DNA from: Gallibacterium trehalosifermentans
Lineage (GTDB): Bacteria; Pseudomonadota; Gammaproteobacteria; Enterobacterales; Pasteurellaceae
Length of the DNA: 64,000 nucleotides
Assembly: GCF_042433055.1 (NCBI RefSeq)
Contig: NZ_JBHLWB010000009.1
Location: 230,650-294,649, forward strand
Direction: 5' to 3'
Positions within the stretch are counted from its first letter, which is position 1, and every line of letters begins with the position of its first letter. The notes under the pieces were generated by a model, which worked only from the letters and a program-made list of their open reading frames with translations, ran no database searches and was not told where the DNA came from. Below, in pieces: positions 34,932-44,330 of this stretch. A program made the position numbers and the translations under genes.

Positions 34932-34972
34932 CAGTTAATCGGTTTGTTGCCGATTAACTGTTTTCTTTTTTT
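34932..34972 (+). terminator. Terminator of serB-yajQ-DUF5363
   Basis: A perfect 11-base stem (cagttaatcgg with ccgattaactg) and a T-run follow the DUF5363 stop by 22 bases. ligA starts just beyond, so it needs its own promoter. Confidence 0.85.
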
Positions 34973-34997
34973 GATACTAATTTTTATCTCATCAATT

Positions 34998-37013
34998 ATG
35001 AATGATTTACAACAGAAACTTGAAGAATTGCGTAATCAATTACGTTACCACGAATATCAATACCATGTTTTAGATAATCCTGTCATTCCTGATGCAGAAT
35101 ATGATCGCTTAATGAAGCAATTAAAACATCTCGAAGCAGAGTACCCAGAACTGATTACTGCTGATTCACCAACGCAGCGTGTCGGTGCAAAACCAGATAA
35201 TGGATTTCAGCAAATTAAACATGAAATCCCAATGCTTTCGTTAGATAATGCTTTTTCTGACGAAGAATTTTTTGCTTTTATGCGCCGTATTGAAGATCGT
35301 TTAACTGTATTGCCAGCGCCATTTACTTTCTGTTGTGAACCGAAACTCGATGGTTTAGCTGTTAGCATTCTTTATGTAGATGGAAAACTTACGCAAGCAG
35401 CTACGCGAGGCGATGGCATCACTGGTGAAGATATTACTGCTAATATTCGTACGATTCGTAATATTCCGTTACAACTCCGTACAGACAATCCCCCAGCTCG
35501 TTTAGAAGTACGTGGGGAAGTCTTTATGCCACATGATGGCTTTGAAAAATTAAATCGTCATGCGCTGGCGCATGGAGAGAAAACCTTTGCGAATCCACGT
35601 AACGCCGCAGCAGGTTCACTCCGTCAACTTGATCCTCAAGTTACTTATCATCGCCCATTAATGTTGAATGCTTATGGAATTGGCATTGCTGAGGGTGTTG
35701 AATTACCGACTACGCATTACGATCGTTTGCAATGGCTGAAAAGTATTGGTATGCCAGTCAATAAAGAGATTCGTTTATGCAATGGTTCAGCAGAAGTCTT
35801 AGATTTTTATCGTGTAATTGCCGAAAAACGCAGTCAACTTGGCTATGATATTGATGGTACTGTACTAAAAGTGAACGATATAGCCTTACAGGAACAGTTA
35901 GGTTTTATTTCAAAGGCACCTCGTTGGGCGATTGCTTATAAATTTCCAGCTCAAGAAGAACTCACTGTTTTAAAAGATGTGGAGTTCCAAGTGGGGCGTA
36001 CAGGAGCAATTACGCCGGTTGCCAAGTTAGAATCTGTTTACGTTGCTGGGGTAACGGTGAGTAATGCCACATTGCATAATGGTGATGAGATTGCTCGCCT
36101 AGATATTGCGATTGGTGATACCGTGATTATTCGCCGTGCTGGTGATGTTATTCCACAAATTATTGGTGTTGTCCAAGAGCGTCGTCCCGAAAATGCCAAA
36201 CCAATTGTTTTTCCGCATCGTTGCCCAGTTTGTGATTCGGCGATTGTCAGAATTGATGGCGAAGCGGTGGCACGTTGTACTGGTGGTTTAGTGTGTGAGG
36301 CGCAACGTAAAGAGGGCTTAAAACATTTTGTCTCTCGCAAAGCAATGGATATTGATGGGGTTGGTGCTAAGTTAATTGAACAATTAGTTGATAAAGAATA
36401 TTTACATACGCCAGCAGATATTTTCCGCTTAAGTAAAGAAACCTTAATGGGCTTAGAACGCATGGGGGAAAAATCTGCAGAAAATGCGTTAGCCAGTATC
36501 GAAAAAGCCAAACAAACAACATTAGCTCGTTTCCTCTTTGCTTTAGGTATTCGTGAGGTAGGCGAAGCGACGGCTCGCAACCTCGCTAATCACTTTCATA
36601 CATTGGAAAATATCCAAAAAGCCTCTCTAGAACAACTCCTAGAAGTACAAGATATTGGCGAAGTGGTGGCAAATCGGATTTTACTTTTCTGGCAAGAAGA
36701 GCATAACCGCAATGTGGTTGATCAGCTTATACAACAAGGTGTTGTATGGGAAGATGTCGCTCCTACAGCAGCAATTCAAGATAATCCATTAAAAGATAAA
36801 ACGGTTGTATTAACTGGTACCCTAACGCAAATGACACGTGATGAAGCGAAAGCGAGATTGTTACAGCTTGGTTGTAAAGTAACAGGAAGTGTATCAAGTA
36901 AAACAGATTTTGTTATTGCAGGCGATAATGCAGGTTCTAAGCTACAAAAAGCTGAAAGTTTAGGTATTGATGTGCTTTCAGAACAACAGTTTTTAGCGAT
37001 ATTGCATTCATAG
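34998..37013 (+). CDS. ligA: NAD+-dependent DNA ligase LigA
   Basis: LigA seals nicks in DNA using NAD+ and is essential for replication. The 671-residue protein equals E. coli LigA. The Ia domain is at the N-terminus (HEYQYHVLDNPVIPDAEYD). The adenylation lysine K116 is in CEPKLDGLAVS. An OB-fold, a four-cysteine zinc finger (CPVCDSAIVR and CTGGLVCEAQ), the helix-hairpin-helix array and a C-terminal BRCT domain follow. The ATG at 34998 matches the family; the frame is open 18 codons upstream across the terminator T-run, so that extension is rejected. Confidence 0.96.
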   Translation: MNDLQQKLEELRNQLRYHEYQYHVLDNPVIPDAEYDRLMKQLKHLEAEYPELITADSPTQRVGAKPDNGFQQIKHEIPMLSLDNAFSDEEFFAFMRRIEDRLTVLPAPFTFCCEPKLDGLAVSILYVDGKLTQAATRGDGITGEDITANIRTIRNIPLQLRTDNPPARLEVRGEVFMPHDGFEKLNRHALAHGEKTFANPRNAAAGSLRQLDPQVTYHRPLMLNAYGIGIAEGVELPTTHYDRLQWLKSIGMPVNKEIRLCNGSAEVLDFYRVIAEKRSQLGYDIDGTVLKVNDIALQEQLGFISKAPRWAIAYKFPAQEELTVLKDVEFQVGRTGAITPVAKLESVYVAGVTVSNATLHNGDEIARLDIAIGDTVIIRRAGDVIPQIIGVVQERRPENAKPIVFPHRCPVCDSAIVRIDGEAVARCTGGLVCEAQRKEGLKHFVSRKAMDIDGVGAKLIEQLVDKEYLHTPADIFRLSKETLMGLERMGEKSAENALASIEKAKQTTLARFLFALGIREVGEATARNLANHFHTLENIQKASLEQLLEVQDIGEVVANRILLFWQEEHNRNVVDQLIQQGVVWEDVAPTAAIQDNPLKDKTVVLTGTLTQMTRDEAKARLLQLGCKVTGSVSSKTDFVIAGDNAGSKLQKAESLGIDVLSEQQFLAILHS

Positions 37014-37020
37014 ATTAAAA

Positions 37021-37054
37021 TAGCTCAATAATGGATATAAGCGTTATTGAGCTA
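37021..37054. terminator. Hairpin after ligA
   Basis: A perfect 11-base stem (tagctcaataa with ttattgagcta, 12-base loop) lies seven bases after the ligA stop. It lacks a T-run on the plus strand, so it may act as an RNA 3' stabiliser rather than a full terminator. Confidence 0.45.
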
Positions 37055-37153
37055 GCAAGAGAATGTGCGAAATTTATGCAAATAATTACGAAGAGTATCA
37101 TGAAACTAGACTTCACCACAATCTTTGTCTATAATCGTCCCGTTTTACCCGCT

Positions 37154-37230
37154 GCCCCCATAGCTCAGTCGGTCAGAGCAGTCGACTCATAATCGATTGG
37201 TCACAGGTTCAAGTCCTGTTGGGGGCACCA
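37154..37230 (+). tRNA. tRNA with CAT anticodon, probably tRNA-Ile2 (lysidine)
   Basis: A 77-base cloverleaf has acceptor stem GCCCCCA with TGGGGGC, D-loop AGCTCAGTCGGTCAGAGC, anticodon arm with CAT at 37188-37190, T-arm GGTTCAAGTCC and an encoded CCA. The anticodon arm (GACTCATAATC) and the C-rich acceptor resemble E. coli tRNA-Ile2, whose wobble C is changed to lysidine by TilS so that it reads AUA. Elongator tRNA-Met is the alternative. Confidence 0.9.
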
Positions 37231-37344
37231 TAAAACACTTCTTACACGTTCGTCAACATTCCTAAATGATTACAATTCATTGATTTAACTTAAATTTTTA
37301 GTGTTTTTTAAAGATTTTTATCTGTTTTTCTGCGTTCGTGCATA

Positions 37345-37399
37345 ATAGATCCCTTATAAAAATCCTTTTTCAAAAAGGGCGATTTTTAAAAGGATCTAT
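37345..37399 (-). terminator. Long hairpin downstream of selD
   Basis: A 55-base imperfect palindrome has outer arms atagatcc and ggatctat, and inner arms aaaaatc and gattttt around cctttttcaaaaagg. Its inner part, read on the minus strand, ends in a T-run and lies 16 bases after the selD stop, so it can end that transcript. The outer arms are more than a terminator needs. Confidence 0.55.
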
Positions 37400-37414
37400 T
37401 TTGTTGTTTTCTCT

Positions 37415-38500
37415 TTATTTTACAGTAACAAGAATAGTTTGATCAGCTGATTTTTCAAGTAAACGCCCAACAGGAATAAGTTCAATTTTTGTTTGTTTAG
37501 CAAGTTCAAATAATTCAGTTTTACTTTCAGGCGTAATAGCAACCAGTAATCCACCTGAAGTTTGTGGATCACAAAGTACAGCTTTTTGTTGAGCGGTTAA
37601 TGCACTGACTTTATGACCGTAACTATCAAAGTTACGTTCTGTACCACCAGGAATACAACCTTTTTCAATATAATCAAAAACGCCATCTAGCGTTTTAATT
37701 TTGGAATAATCAACTTCTGCGCTAACATTTGAGCCCTCGCATATTTCGATCAGATGCCCTAACAAGCCAAATCCTGTTACATCAGTCATTGCGGTAACAC
37801 CTTTAAGTTCAGAAAATGTTGCACCAATTTTATTCATTTGACACATCACTTTTGCGGCTAAACCTTGGTGTTCGGCTTTGAGTTTGCCTTTTTTCTCGGC
37901 GGTAGTTAAGATACCGATACCGAGTGGTTTAGTGAGAAATAGTTCACAACCAGCGTGTGCTGAATTATTTTTTTTCACTTTTTCAATAGGAATAATTCCT
38001 GTTACAGCAAGTCCAAAAATAGGCTCAGGGGAATCAATGGAATGCCCTCCAGCAAGTGAAATACCTGCTTCTTTACAGGCCTGACGTCCCCCTTCAACAA
38101 TGCGTCTAGCAATTTCTGGTGGGAGTAATTTAATTGGAAAACCTAAGATTGCGATTGCCATGATTGGCTTGCCACCCATTGCAAAAATATCACTAATTGC
38201 ATTCGTCGCCGCAATTTGTCCAAAAGTAAAAGGATCATCAACAATCGGCATAAAGAAATCAGTTGTGCTGATAATGCCCATACCATGACCAATATCATAC
38301 ACCGCGGCATCATCTTTACTTTCATTGCCAACGAGAAGGTGAGGATCGATAAACTTTTCCATTTCAGTGTGTAAGATGCTTTCCAGTACTTTTGGTGAGA
38401 TTTTACAACCGCAACCTGCACCATGGCTGTATTGGGTTAAGCGGATTACATCGGCAACGGTATTTTCAAAATCAATATTGCTATGTGCGTGATTTGTCAT
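37415..38500 (-). CDS. selD: Selenide, water dikinase SelD (cysteine form)
   Basis: SelD makes selenophosphate from selenide and ATP for selenocysteine and selenouridine synthesis. The 361-residue protein follows E. coli SelD (347) closely with a slightly longer N-terminus. The active-site loop is SHGAGCGCKIS, with C30 encoded by TGC and K33 intact. NAISDIFAMGGKP and GLAGGHSID-like segments mark the ATP/Mg site. Haemophilus influenzae SelD carries selenocysteine at this position, whereas this one uses cysteine. No selA, selB or selC is in the window. Confidence 0.95.
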   Translation of the reverse strand: MTNHAHSNIDFENTVADVIRLTQYSHGAGCGCKISPKVLESILHTEMEKFIDPHLLVGNESKDDAAVYDIGHGMGIISTTDFFMPIVDDPFTFGQIAATNAISDIFAMGGKPIMAIAILGFPIKLLPPEIARRIVEGGRQACKEAGISLAGGHSIDSPEPIFGLAVTGIIPIEKVKKNNSAHAGCELFLTKPLGIGILTTAEKKGKLKAEHQGLAAKVMCQMNKIGATFSELKGVTAMTDVTGFGLLGHLIEICEGSNVSAEVDYSKIKTLDGVFDYIEKGCIPGGTERNFDSYGHKVSALTAQQKAVLCDPQTSGGLLVAITPESKTELFELAKQTKIELIPVGRLLEKSADQTILVTVK

Positions 38501-38783
38501 AAGTGTTCACTCCGTTTTCACTAAAATTTTTTATAGCTTAACATGTTAACTGGGGTAAAAAACAATTTTGATCATACTTTTTAGCTAAAGTGAATAAATT
38601 ATTTAGAATTTATATTTGAGGTGGAATGGGAGGCGGTTAAGTTATCCTAAAATGCAAACAAAAATAACGAAAGTATTAGGAATGTCTGGTTAGCTTATTT
38701 ACAAATAGCAAGATTTAATTTATTAATTAAAGCAATTCTACATTTTTGGTAGAAGAAATAATTAAATTTTTAAGGAGTGAAGT

Positions 38784-40424
38784 ATGCAAAAAACATTTAA
38801 AAAATCTTTGTTGGTCCTTGCTATGAGCTTAGGCGTTGCTGCAACTGGGGTGATGGCGGCGAATGTGCCAGCAGGAACACAATTAGCGGATAAACAAGAA
38901 CTTGTCTGGAATATTAGTGCGAATCCAGCAACATTAGATCCACAGAAAATGGAAGGTGATGTGGAAGGAAATTATGCACATCAATTATTTGAAACCTTAG
39001 TAACGTCAGATGAAAAAGGGCATATTTTGCCAGGTGTGGCAACTTCGTGGGAACATAGTGAAGATTTTAAAACATGGACATTCCATCTTCGTTCTGAAGC
39101 AAAATGGTCAAATGGTGATCCTGTTGTTGCTGGCGACTTTGTTTATGCTTGGCAACGTTTAGCTGATCCAAAAACAGCTTCTCCTTATTCAACTTACTTA
39201 GATTTTCTTAAATTAGCCAATGCCGATAAAGTGATTGCTGGTAAAGCACCAGTAACAGAGTTAGGTATCAAAGCAGCAGATGATCATACTTTAGTTTTAC
39301 ATTTAACGGAATCTGTGCCATATGTAGATAAATTAGTGGAACATTATGTGTTATCCCCAGTGAATCCAAACGTGGTAGAAAAGTTTGGGGATAAATGGAC
39401 TGCACCAGAAAATATCGTAGGGAATGGTGCATTTGTTTTAAAATCAATGGTAATAAATGAAAAAGCGGTGTTAGAACGCAATCCACATTATTGGGATAAT
39501 GCAAGAACCGTACTCAATAAAGTAACACTATTACCAATTGAATCTTCTGCAACAGATATTGCACGTTATCGTGCAGGTGATGAAGATATGACGGGGAAAG
39601 AAATTCCAATCGAATTATTTGCTAAAGTTAAAAAAGAATTACCTAATGAATTACATATTTCGCCGTTGCTTTGTACTTACTTATATGAATTGAATACTGC
39701 GAAAGCCCCGTTTGATAATGAAAAAGTTCGCCGTGCACTTTCTTTAGCGTTAGATCGTAATATTATTACTGATAAGATCTTACAACAAGGTCAAACTCCA
39801 GCCTATATCTTCACTCCACCATTTATCAATGGTGCAGAGCAGATGAAAAATCCAGAATGGGCAAATTGGGAGCAAAATAAACGTAATGAAGAAGCGATTA
39901 AATTGTTAAAAGAAGCAGGTTATGACAAATCAAAACCATTAACTTTTAATTTGTTATATAACACCTCAGATAATCATAAAAAACTGGCGATTGCGGCACA
40001 ATCTATCTGGAAAAAGAATCTACAAGGTATTGTCAATATTAATCTTGAGAACCAAGAGTGGAAAACCTACCTAGATTCTCGTCATCAAGGTAATTTCCAA
40101 ATGGCAAGAGCAGGTTGGTGTGCTGATTACAATGAAGCAAGTACTTTCTTGAATTACTATTTATCCAATAGTGCCAATAATACAGCGTTCTATAAGAGTA
40201 AAGTGTATGATGATTTAATTGCGTCAGCGTTTAAAGTACAAACTGATGCCGAGCGTGCGGAAGTTTATGCGAAAGCTGAGGAACAATTAGACAAAGATAC
40301 TGCGATGGTACCCGTTTATCATTACGTCCAGCCTCGCTTAATTAAACCGTGGGTGAAAGGTTTTGCTGATGCTCACCCAAGTCAAAATTATTACTTAAAA
40401 GATGTTTATATCATTAAACATTAA
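38784..40424 (+). CDS. oppA: Oligopeptide-binding protein OppA
   Basis: OppA is the periplasmic receptor of the oligopeptide importer, binding peptides of two to five residues with little sequence preference. The 546-residue product (E. coli 543) has a clear signal peptide with a cleavage site after GVMA, then the family 5 solute-binding domain. The segments NPATLDPQKMEGDVEGN and ATSWEHSEDFKTWTFHLR are diagnostic. A strong ribosome site (aaggag) precedes it. It is the first gene of oppABCDF. The 283 bases upstream hold its promoter but no recognisable operator. Confidence 0.96.
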   Translation: MQKTFKKSLLVLAMSLGVAATGVMAANVPAGTQLADKQELVWNISANPATLDPQKMEGDVEGNYAHQLFETLVTSDEKGHILPGVATSWEHSEDFKTWTFHLRSEAKWSNGDPVVAGDFVYAWQRLADPKTASPYSTYLDFLKLANADKVIAGKAPVTELGIKAADDHTLVLHLTESVPYVDKLVEHYVLSPVNPNVVEKFGDKWTAPENIVGNGAFVLKSMVINEKAVLERNPHYWDNARTVLNKVTLLPIESSATDIARYRAGDEDMTGKEIPIELFAKVKKELPNELHISPLLCTYLYELNTAKAPFDNEKVRRALSLALDRNIITDKILQQGQTPAYIFTPPFINGAEQMKNPEWANWEQNKRNEEAIKLLKEAGYDKSKPLTFNLLYNTSDNHKKLAIAAQSIWKKNLQGIVNINLENQEWKTYLDSRHQGNFQMARAGWCADYNEASTFLNYYLSNSANNTAFYKSKVYDDLIASAFKVQTDAERAEVYAKAEEQLDKDTAMVPVYHYVQPRLIKPWVKGFADAHPSQNYYLKDVYIIKH

Positions 40425-40495
40425 TTATTTTTTGTTCACCCAATCCATATTCTCTATGGATTGGGACTTTTTGCCAAATTCTGTGGGATATGTAT

Positions 40496-41416
40496 ATGTT
40501 TAAATTAATTTTTCGCCGTATTTTAGAGGCGATCCCAACATTATTTATTTTAATTACGGTTTCATTTTTTATGATGCGACTTGCGCCAGGTAGTCCATTT
40601 TCCAGTGAAAAAAATTATCCACCAGAAGTGATTGCGAATATTGAGGCTAAATATCATTTGAATGAGCCTTTATTAGTTCAATATGGGATTTATTTAAAGG
40701 ATCTTGCTCATGGTGATTTTGGTCCATCATTTAAATATAAAGATTATACCGTTAATCAATTAGTGGCTGACTCCTTTCCTGTTTCTTTAAAACTTGGTTT
40801 TTCTGCATTTTTATTAGCGTTATTTTTTGGTATTTCTGCAGGAGTAATTGCTGCTTTAAAGCAAAATAAATGGCTTGATTATTTGATAATGACCTTTGCA
40901 ATGACGGGGATAGTGGTACCGAGTTTTGTGGTGGCACCATTATTGGTGTTGATTTTCTCAATCATTTTGCAATGGTTACCATCAGGTGGTTGGAATAATG
41001 GGCAATTTATCTATATGTTAATGCCAATGGCTGCCTTATCGCTTTCTTATATTGCGAGTATTGCAAGAATTATGCGCAGTTCAATGATTGAAGTGTTGCA
41101 TTCTAATTTTATTCGTACTGCTAAAGCCAAAGGTTTACCCATGCGCCGTATTGTTTTGAAACATGCTTTGCGTCCAGCATTATTGCCTGTGATTTCTTAT
41201 ATGGGCCCTGCTTTTGTAGGGATTATTACAGGTTCAATGGTCATTGAAAGTATTTTTGTCTTACCAGGTATTGGACAACTATTTGTGAATGGGGCATTGA
41301 ATCGGGATTATTCATTAGTATTAAGTTTGACGATTTTAGTGGGGACATTAACTATCGTGTTCAATGCGATTGTCGATATTTTATATGCGGTGATTGATCC
41401 AAAAATTCGCTATTAA
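40496..41416 (+). CDS. oppB: Oligopeptide transporter permease OppB
   Basis: A 306-residue membrane subunit of the Opp importer, the same length as E. coli OppB. Six spans are visible, starting with FRRILEAIPTLFILITVSFF. The PPEVIANIEAKYHLNEPL loop is characteristic and the EAA-type contact loop is at FIRTAKAKGLPMRRIVLKHA. The ATG at 40496 is chosen over the ATG two codons upstream because it matches the family start and the ggga spacing. Confidence 0.95.
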   Translation: MFKLIFRRILEAIPTLFILITVSFFMMRLAPGSPFSSEKNYPPEVIANIEAKYHLNEPLLVQYGIYLKDLAHGDFGPSFKYKDYTVNQLVADSFPVSLKLGFSAFLLALFFGISAGVIAALKQNKWLDYLIMTFAMTGIVVPSFVVAPLLVLIFSIILQWLPSGGWNNGQFIYMLMPMAALSLSYIASIARIMRSSMIEVLHSNFIRTAKAKGLPMRRIVLKHALRPALLPVISYMGPAFVGIITGSMVIESIFVLPGIGQLFVNGALNRDYSLVLSLTILVGTLTIVFNAIVDILYAVIDPKIRY

Positions 41417-41434
41417 GGGTGGGGAAGAAATAAG

Positions 41435-42346
41435 ATGTTAAAACCGAAAGAAAATCAAGCCCTAATGCAAAAATTGGGCGAACAATTAGAAACCGTTGAT
41501 GGACGTAGCTTATGGCAAGATGCTCGTCGTCGTTTTTTCCGTAATAAAGCAGCTGTCGCCAGTCTTATTATTCTCTTTTTTATTGTGTTATTTGTAATAT
41601 TTGCACCAATGCTAATGCCTTTTAGTTACGATGATACGGATTGGGCTGTGATGACCAATCCACCTGATTTTGCATCAATGCACTATTTTGGTACAGATTC
41701 ATCTGGGCGAGATCTATTAGTTCGCTTAGCGATTGGAGGGCGTATTTCTCTATTAGTTGGTGTTGCGGGGGCATTGATTGCCGTTTTAGTAGGAACGCTC
41801 TATGGTGCAACAGCAGGTTATATCGGCGGAAAAACTGATGCTGTATTAATGCGTATTTTAGAGATTCTCTATTCTTTTCCGTTTATGTTCTTTGTTATTT
41901 TGTTAGTTACTTTCTTTGGGCAAAATATCTTATTGATCTTTGTCGCAATCGGTATGGTATCTTGGTTAGATATGGCTCGGATTGTGCGTGGACAAACATT
42001 AAGCTTAAAACGCAAAGAATTTATTGAAGCGGCGATCGTATGTGGCGTTTCTTCCCGTCAAATTGTGTGGCGGCATATTGTCCCAAATGTACTTGGTGTT
42101 GTGGTGGTGTATGCGTCATTATTAGTGCCTGGAATGATTCTGTTTGAATCTTTTTTAAGTTTCTTAGGCTTGGGCACACAAGAACCATTGAGTAGTTGGG
42201 GAGCATTATTAAATGATGGTTCTAAATCAATGGAAGCTGCACCATGGTTATTGATTTTTCCAGCACTCTTTTTGGTAATCACACTGTTCTGTTTTAACTT
42301 TATTGGTGATGGTTTGCGTGATGCACTTGATCCAAAAGATCGATAA
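41435..42346 (+). CDS. oppC: Oligopeptide transporter permease OppC
   Basis: A 303-residue membrane subunit (E. coli 302) with a cytoplasmic N-terminus containing GRSLWQDARRRFFRNKAAV and six spans. GTDSSGRDLLVRLAIGGRIS is the conserved segment after span 1. The EAA loop is at EAAIVCGVSSRQIVWRHI. It is preceded by a gggtgggga ribosome region, 18 bases after oppB. Confidence 0.95.
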   Translation: MLKPKENQALMQKLGEQLETVDGRSLWQDARRRFFRNKAAVASLIILFFIVLFVIFAPMLMPFSYDDTDWAVMTNPPDFASMHYFGTDSSGRDLLVRLAIGGRISLLVGVAGALIAVLVGTLYGATAGYIGGKTDAVLMRILEILYSFPFMFFVILLVTFFGQNILLIFVAIGMVSWLDMARIVRGQTLSLKRKEFIEAAIVCGVSSRQIVWRHIVPNVLGVVVVYASLLVPGMILFESFLSFLGLGTQEPLSSWGALLNDGSKSMEAAPWLLIFPALFLVITLFCFNFIGDGLRDALDPKDR

Positions 42347-42356
42347 GGTGAGTAAT

Positions 42357-43355
42357 ATGAAAAATGAAAAACAACCTCTCCTTGATGTCCAAGATTTACG
42401 AGTAACTTTTAAAACGCCAGATGGTGAAGTAACGGCGGTAAATAATTTAACCTTTACTTTGAGTGCAGGTGAAACCTTAGGGATTGTAGGGGAGTCTGGT
42501 TCAGGAAAATCGCAAACCGCTTTTGCGCTAATGGGATTATTAGCCGATAATGGTAAAACTTCAGGATCAGCACGTTTTAATGGTGAAGAAATTTTAGGTT
42601 TACCAGAATCGCAATTAAACCATTTGCGTGCAGAACAAATTGCGATGATTTTCCAAGATCCAATGACCTCATTAAATCCATATATGAAGATTGGTGAACA
42701 ATTAATGGAAGTCCTGATTTTACATAAAGGTTATGATCGCAAACAGGCGTTTGAAGAGTCCGTCAAAATGCTTGATGCTGTGAAGATGCCAGAGGCGCGT
42801 AAACGAATGAATATGTATCCTCATGAGTTTTCTGGAGGAATGCGGCAGCGAGTGATGATTGCAATGGCGTTGTTATGTCGTCCAAAATTATTGATTGCAG
42901 ATGAACCGACGACGGCACTTGATGTTACAGTGCAAGCACAAATTATGGCGTTATTAAATGATCTTAAACGGGAATTTAATACTGCGATTATTATGATTAC
43001 ACACGATTTAGGGGTAGTAGCTGGAAGTTGTGATCAGGTATTAGTAATGTATGCTGGACGTACGATGGAATATGGTTCCGCTAAAGAAATATTCTATAAG
43101 CCAACCCACCCCTATTCCATTGGTTTGATTAATGCGGTACCACGTTTAGATACCGAAGAGGAACAATTAATTACGATTCCAGGTAATCCACCAAACTTAT
43201 TACATCTGCCAACAGGTTGTCCATTCCAGCCTCGTTGTCAGTTTGCTACTGAACAGTGTTTGGAAACACCAGCGTTAACTCGTTTTGAGAATAACCGCTT
43301 ACGTGCGTGTTTTATGAGTGCCGAAGAAATGATACTAAGAGGAAAAGTAGAATGA
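42357..43355 (+). CDS. oppD: Oligopeptide transporter ATPase OppD
   Basis: A 332-residue ATP-binding subunit. Walker A is GESGSGKSQTAFA, Q-loop MIFQDPMTSLNP, signature FSGGMRQRVMIA and Walker B LLIADEPTTALD, all intact. The C-terminal oligopeptide-ABC domain carries a cysteine-rich stretch (GCPFQPRCQFATEQC), known to hold an Fe-S cluster in related DppD-type proteins. The frame is open upstream into oppC, but the ATG at 42357 has the ribosome site and family match. Confidence 0.95.
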   Translation: MKNEKQPLLDVQDLRVTFKTPDGEVTAVNNLTFTLSAGETLGIVGESGSGKSQTAFALMGLLADNGKTSGSARFNGEEILGLPESQLNHLRAEQIAMIFQDPMTSLNPYMKIGEQLMEVLILHKGYDRKQAFEESVKMLDAVKMPEARKRMNMYPHEFSGGMRQRVMIAMALLCRPKLLIADEPTTALDVTVQAQIMALLNDLKREFNTAIIMITHDLGVVAGSCDQVLVMYAGRTMEYGSAKEIFYKPTHPYSIGLINAVPRLDTEEEQLITIPGNPPNLLHLPTGCPFQPRCQFATEQCLETPALTRFENNRLRACFMSAEEMILRGKVE

Positions 43356-44329
43356 AAAAATTATTATTAGAAGTCGATGATCTTAGTGTGCATTTTGCCG
43401 TACAAGGTAATGAAGGTCTATTCTTTAAAAAGAAGCAAACTTTAAAAGCCGTTAATCATGTGTCATTTAAACTATATGAAGGCGAAACGCTTGGTGTCGT
43501 AGGTGAGTCAGGTTGTGGTAAATCAACTTTGGCGCGAGCGATTATAGGCTTAGTAAAATCTGCGGGGGGAAATATCTTATGGCTAGGGAAAAATTTAAGT
43601 AGTCAATCTGATAAAGAATGGCACGGTACTCGCAAAGATATTCAGATGATTTTCCAAGATCCATTGGCTTCTTTAAACCCACGAATGACGATTGGTAATA
43701 TTATTGCTGAGCCGCTGAAAATTTATTTCCCTGAATTATCGGCAGAAGAAGTAAAAGAACGCGTGCAAGCGATGATGTTAAAAGTGGGGTTATTACCAAA
43801 CTTAATTAATCGTTATCCGCATGAGTTTTCAGGTGGACAATGCCAACGGATTGGGATTGCGCGTGCATTAATTATTGAACCAAAACTTATTATTTGTGAT
43901 GAACCAGTATCCGCGCTTGATGTATCTATTCAAGCACAGGTCGTAAATTTATTAAAATCATTGCAGAAAGAGATGGGCGTATCATTGATTTTTATTGCTC
44001 ATGATTTAGCGGTAGTAAAACATATCTCTGATCGTGTTCTTGTCATGTATTTAGGGAATGCGGTGGAGCTAGGAACTTACGATAAGGTGTATCATGAAAC
44101 AAAACACCCATACACTAAAGCGTTGATGTCAGCAGTGCCAATTCCTGATCCTGACTTGGAAAAAGGTAAGAAGATTCAACTATTAGAGGGAGATTTACCC
44201 TCACCCATTAATCCACCATCAGGTTGTGTCTTTCGCACAAGGTGTTTGTTAGCTGATACAGAATGTACCTTGACGAAGCCAAAGCTAGTTGGCGAACCAC
44301 AACATTTGGTTGCGTGTTTCAAGGTATAA
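43352..44329 (+). CDS. oppF: Oligopeptide transporter ATPase OppF
   Basis: The second ATPase of Opp, 325 residues. Walker A is GESGCGKSTLARA, Q-loop MIFQDPLASLNPR, signature FSGGQCQRIGIA and Walker B LIICDEPVSALD, all canonical in contrast to SapF. It ends in the cysteine-containing segment GCVFRTRCLLADTEC. Its ATG overlaps the oppD stop (ATGA), so translation is coupled. A terminator follows. Confidence 0.95.
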   Translation: MKKLLLEVDDLSVHFAVQGNEGLFFKKKQTLKAVNHVSFKLYEGETLGVVGESGCGKSTLARAIIGLVKSAGGNILWLGKNLSSQSDKEWHGTRKDIQMIFQDPLASLNPRMTIGNIIAEPLKIYFPELSAEEVKERVQAMMLKVGLLPNLINRYPHEFSGGQCQRIGIARALIIEPKLIICDEPVSALDVSIQAQVVNLLKSLQKEMGVSLIFIAHDLAVVKHISDRVLVMYLGNAVELGTYDKVYHETKHPYTKALMSAVPIPDPDLEKGKKIQLLEGDLPSPINPPSGCVFRTRCLLADTECTLTKPKLVGEPQHLVACFKV

Positions 44330-44330
44330 A

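Noticed and set aside
36038..36580. Minus-strand frame of 180 codons inside ligA
   Set aside because: It is antisense to the zinc-finger and helix-hairpin-helix region of LigA; its length is explained by codon bias of ligA.
37415..38500. Selenocysteine codon in selD
   Set aside because: The active-site codons read TGC and TGT, both cysteine, and there is no in-frame TGA.
38537..38548. 12-base palindrome ttaacatgttaa before oppA as an operator
   Set aside because: Short AT-rich palindromes are frequent in this DNA, and it matches no regulator I know well enough to name.
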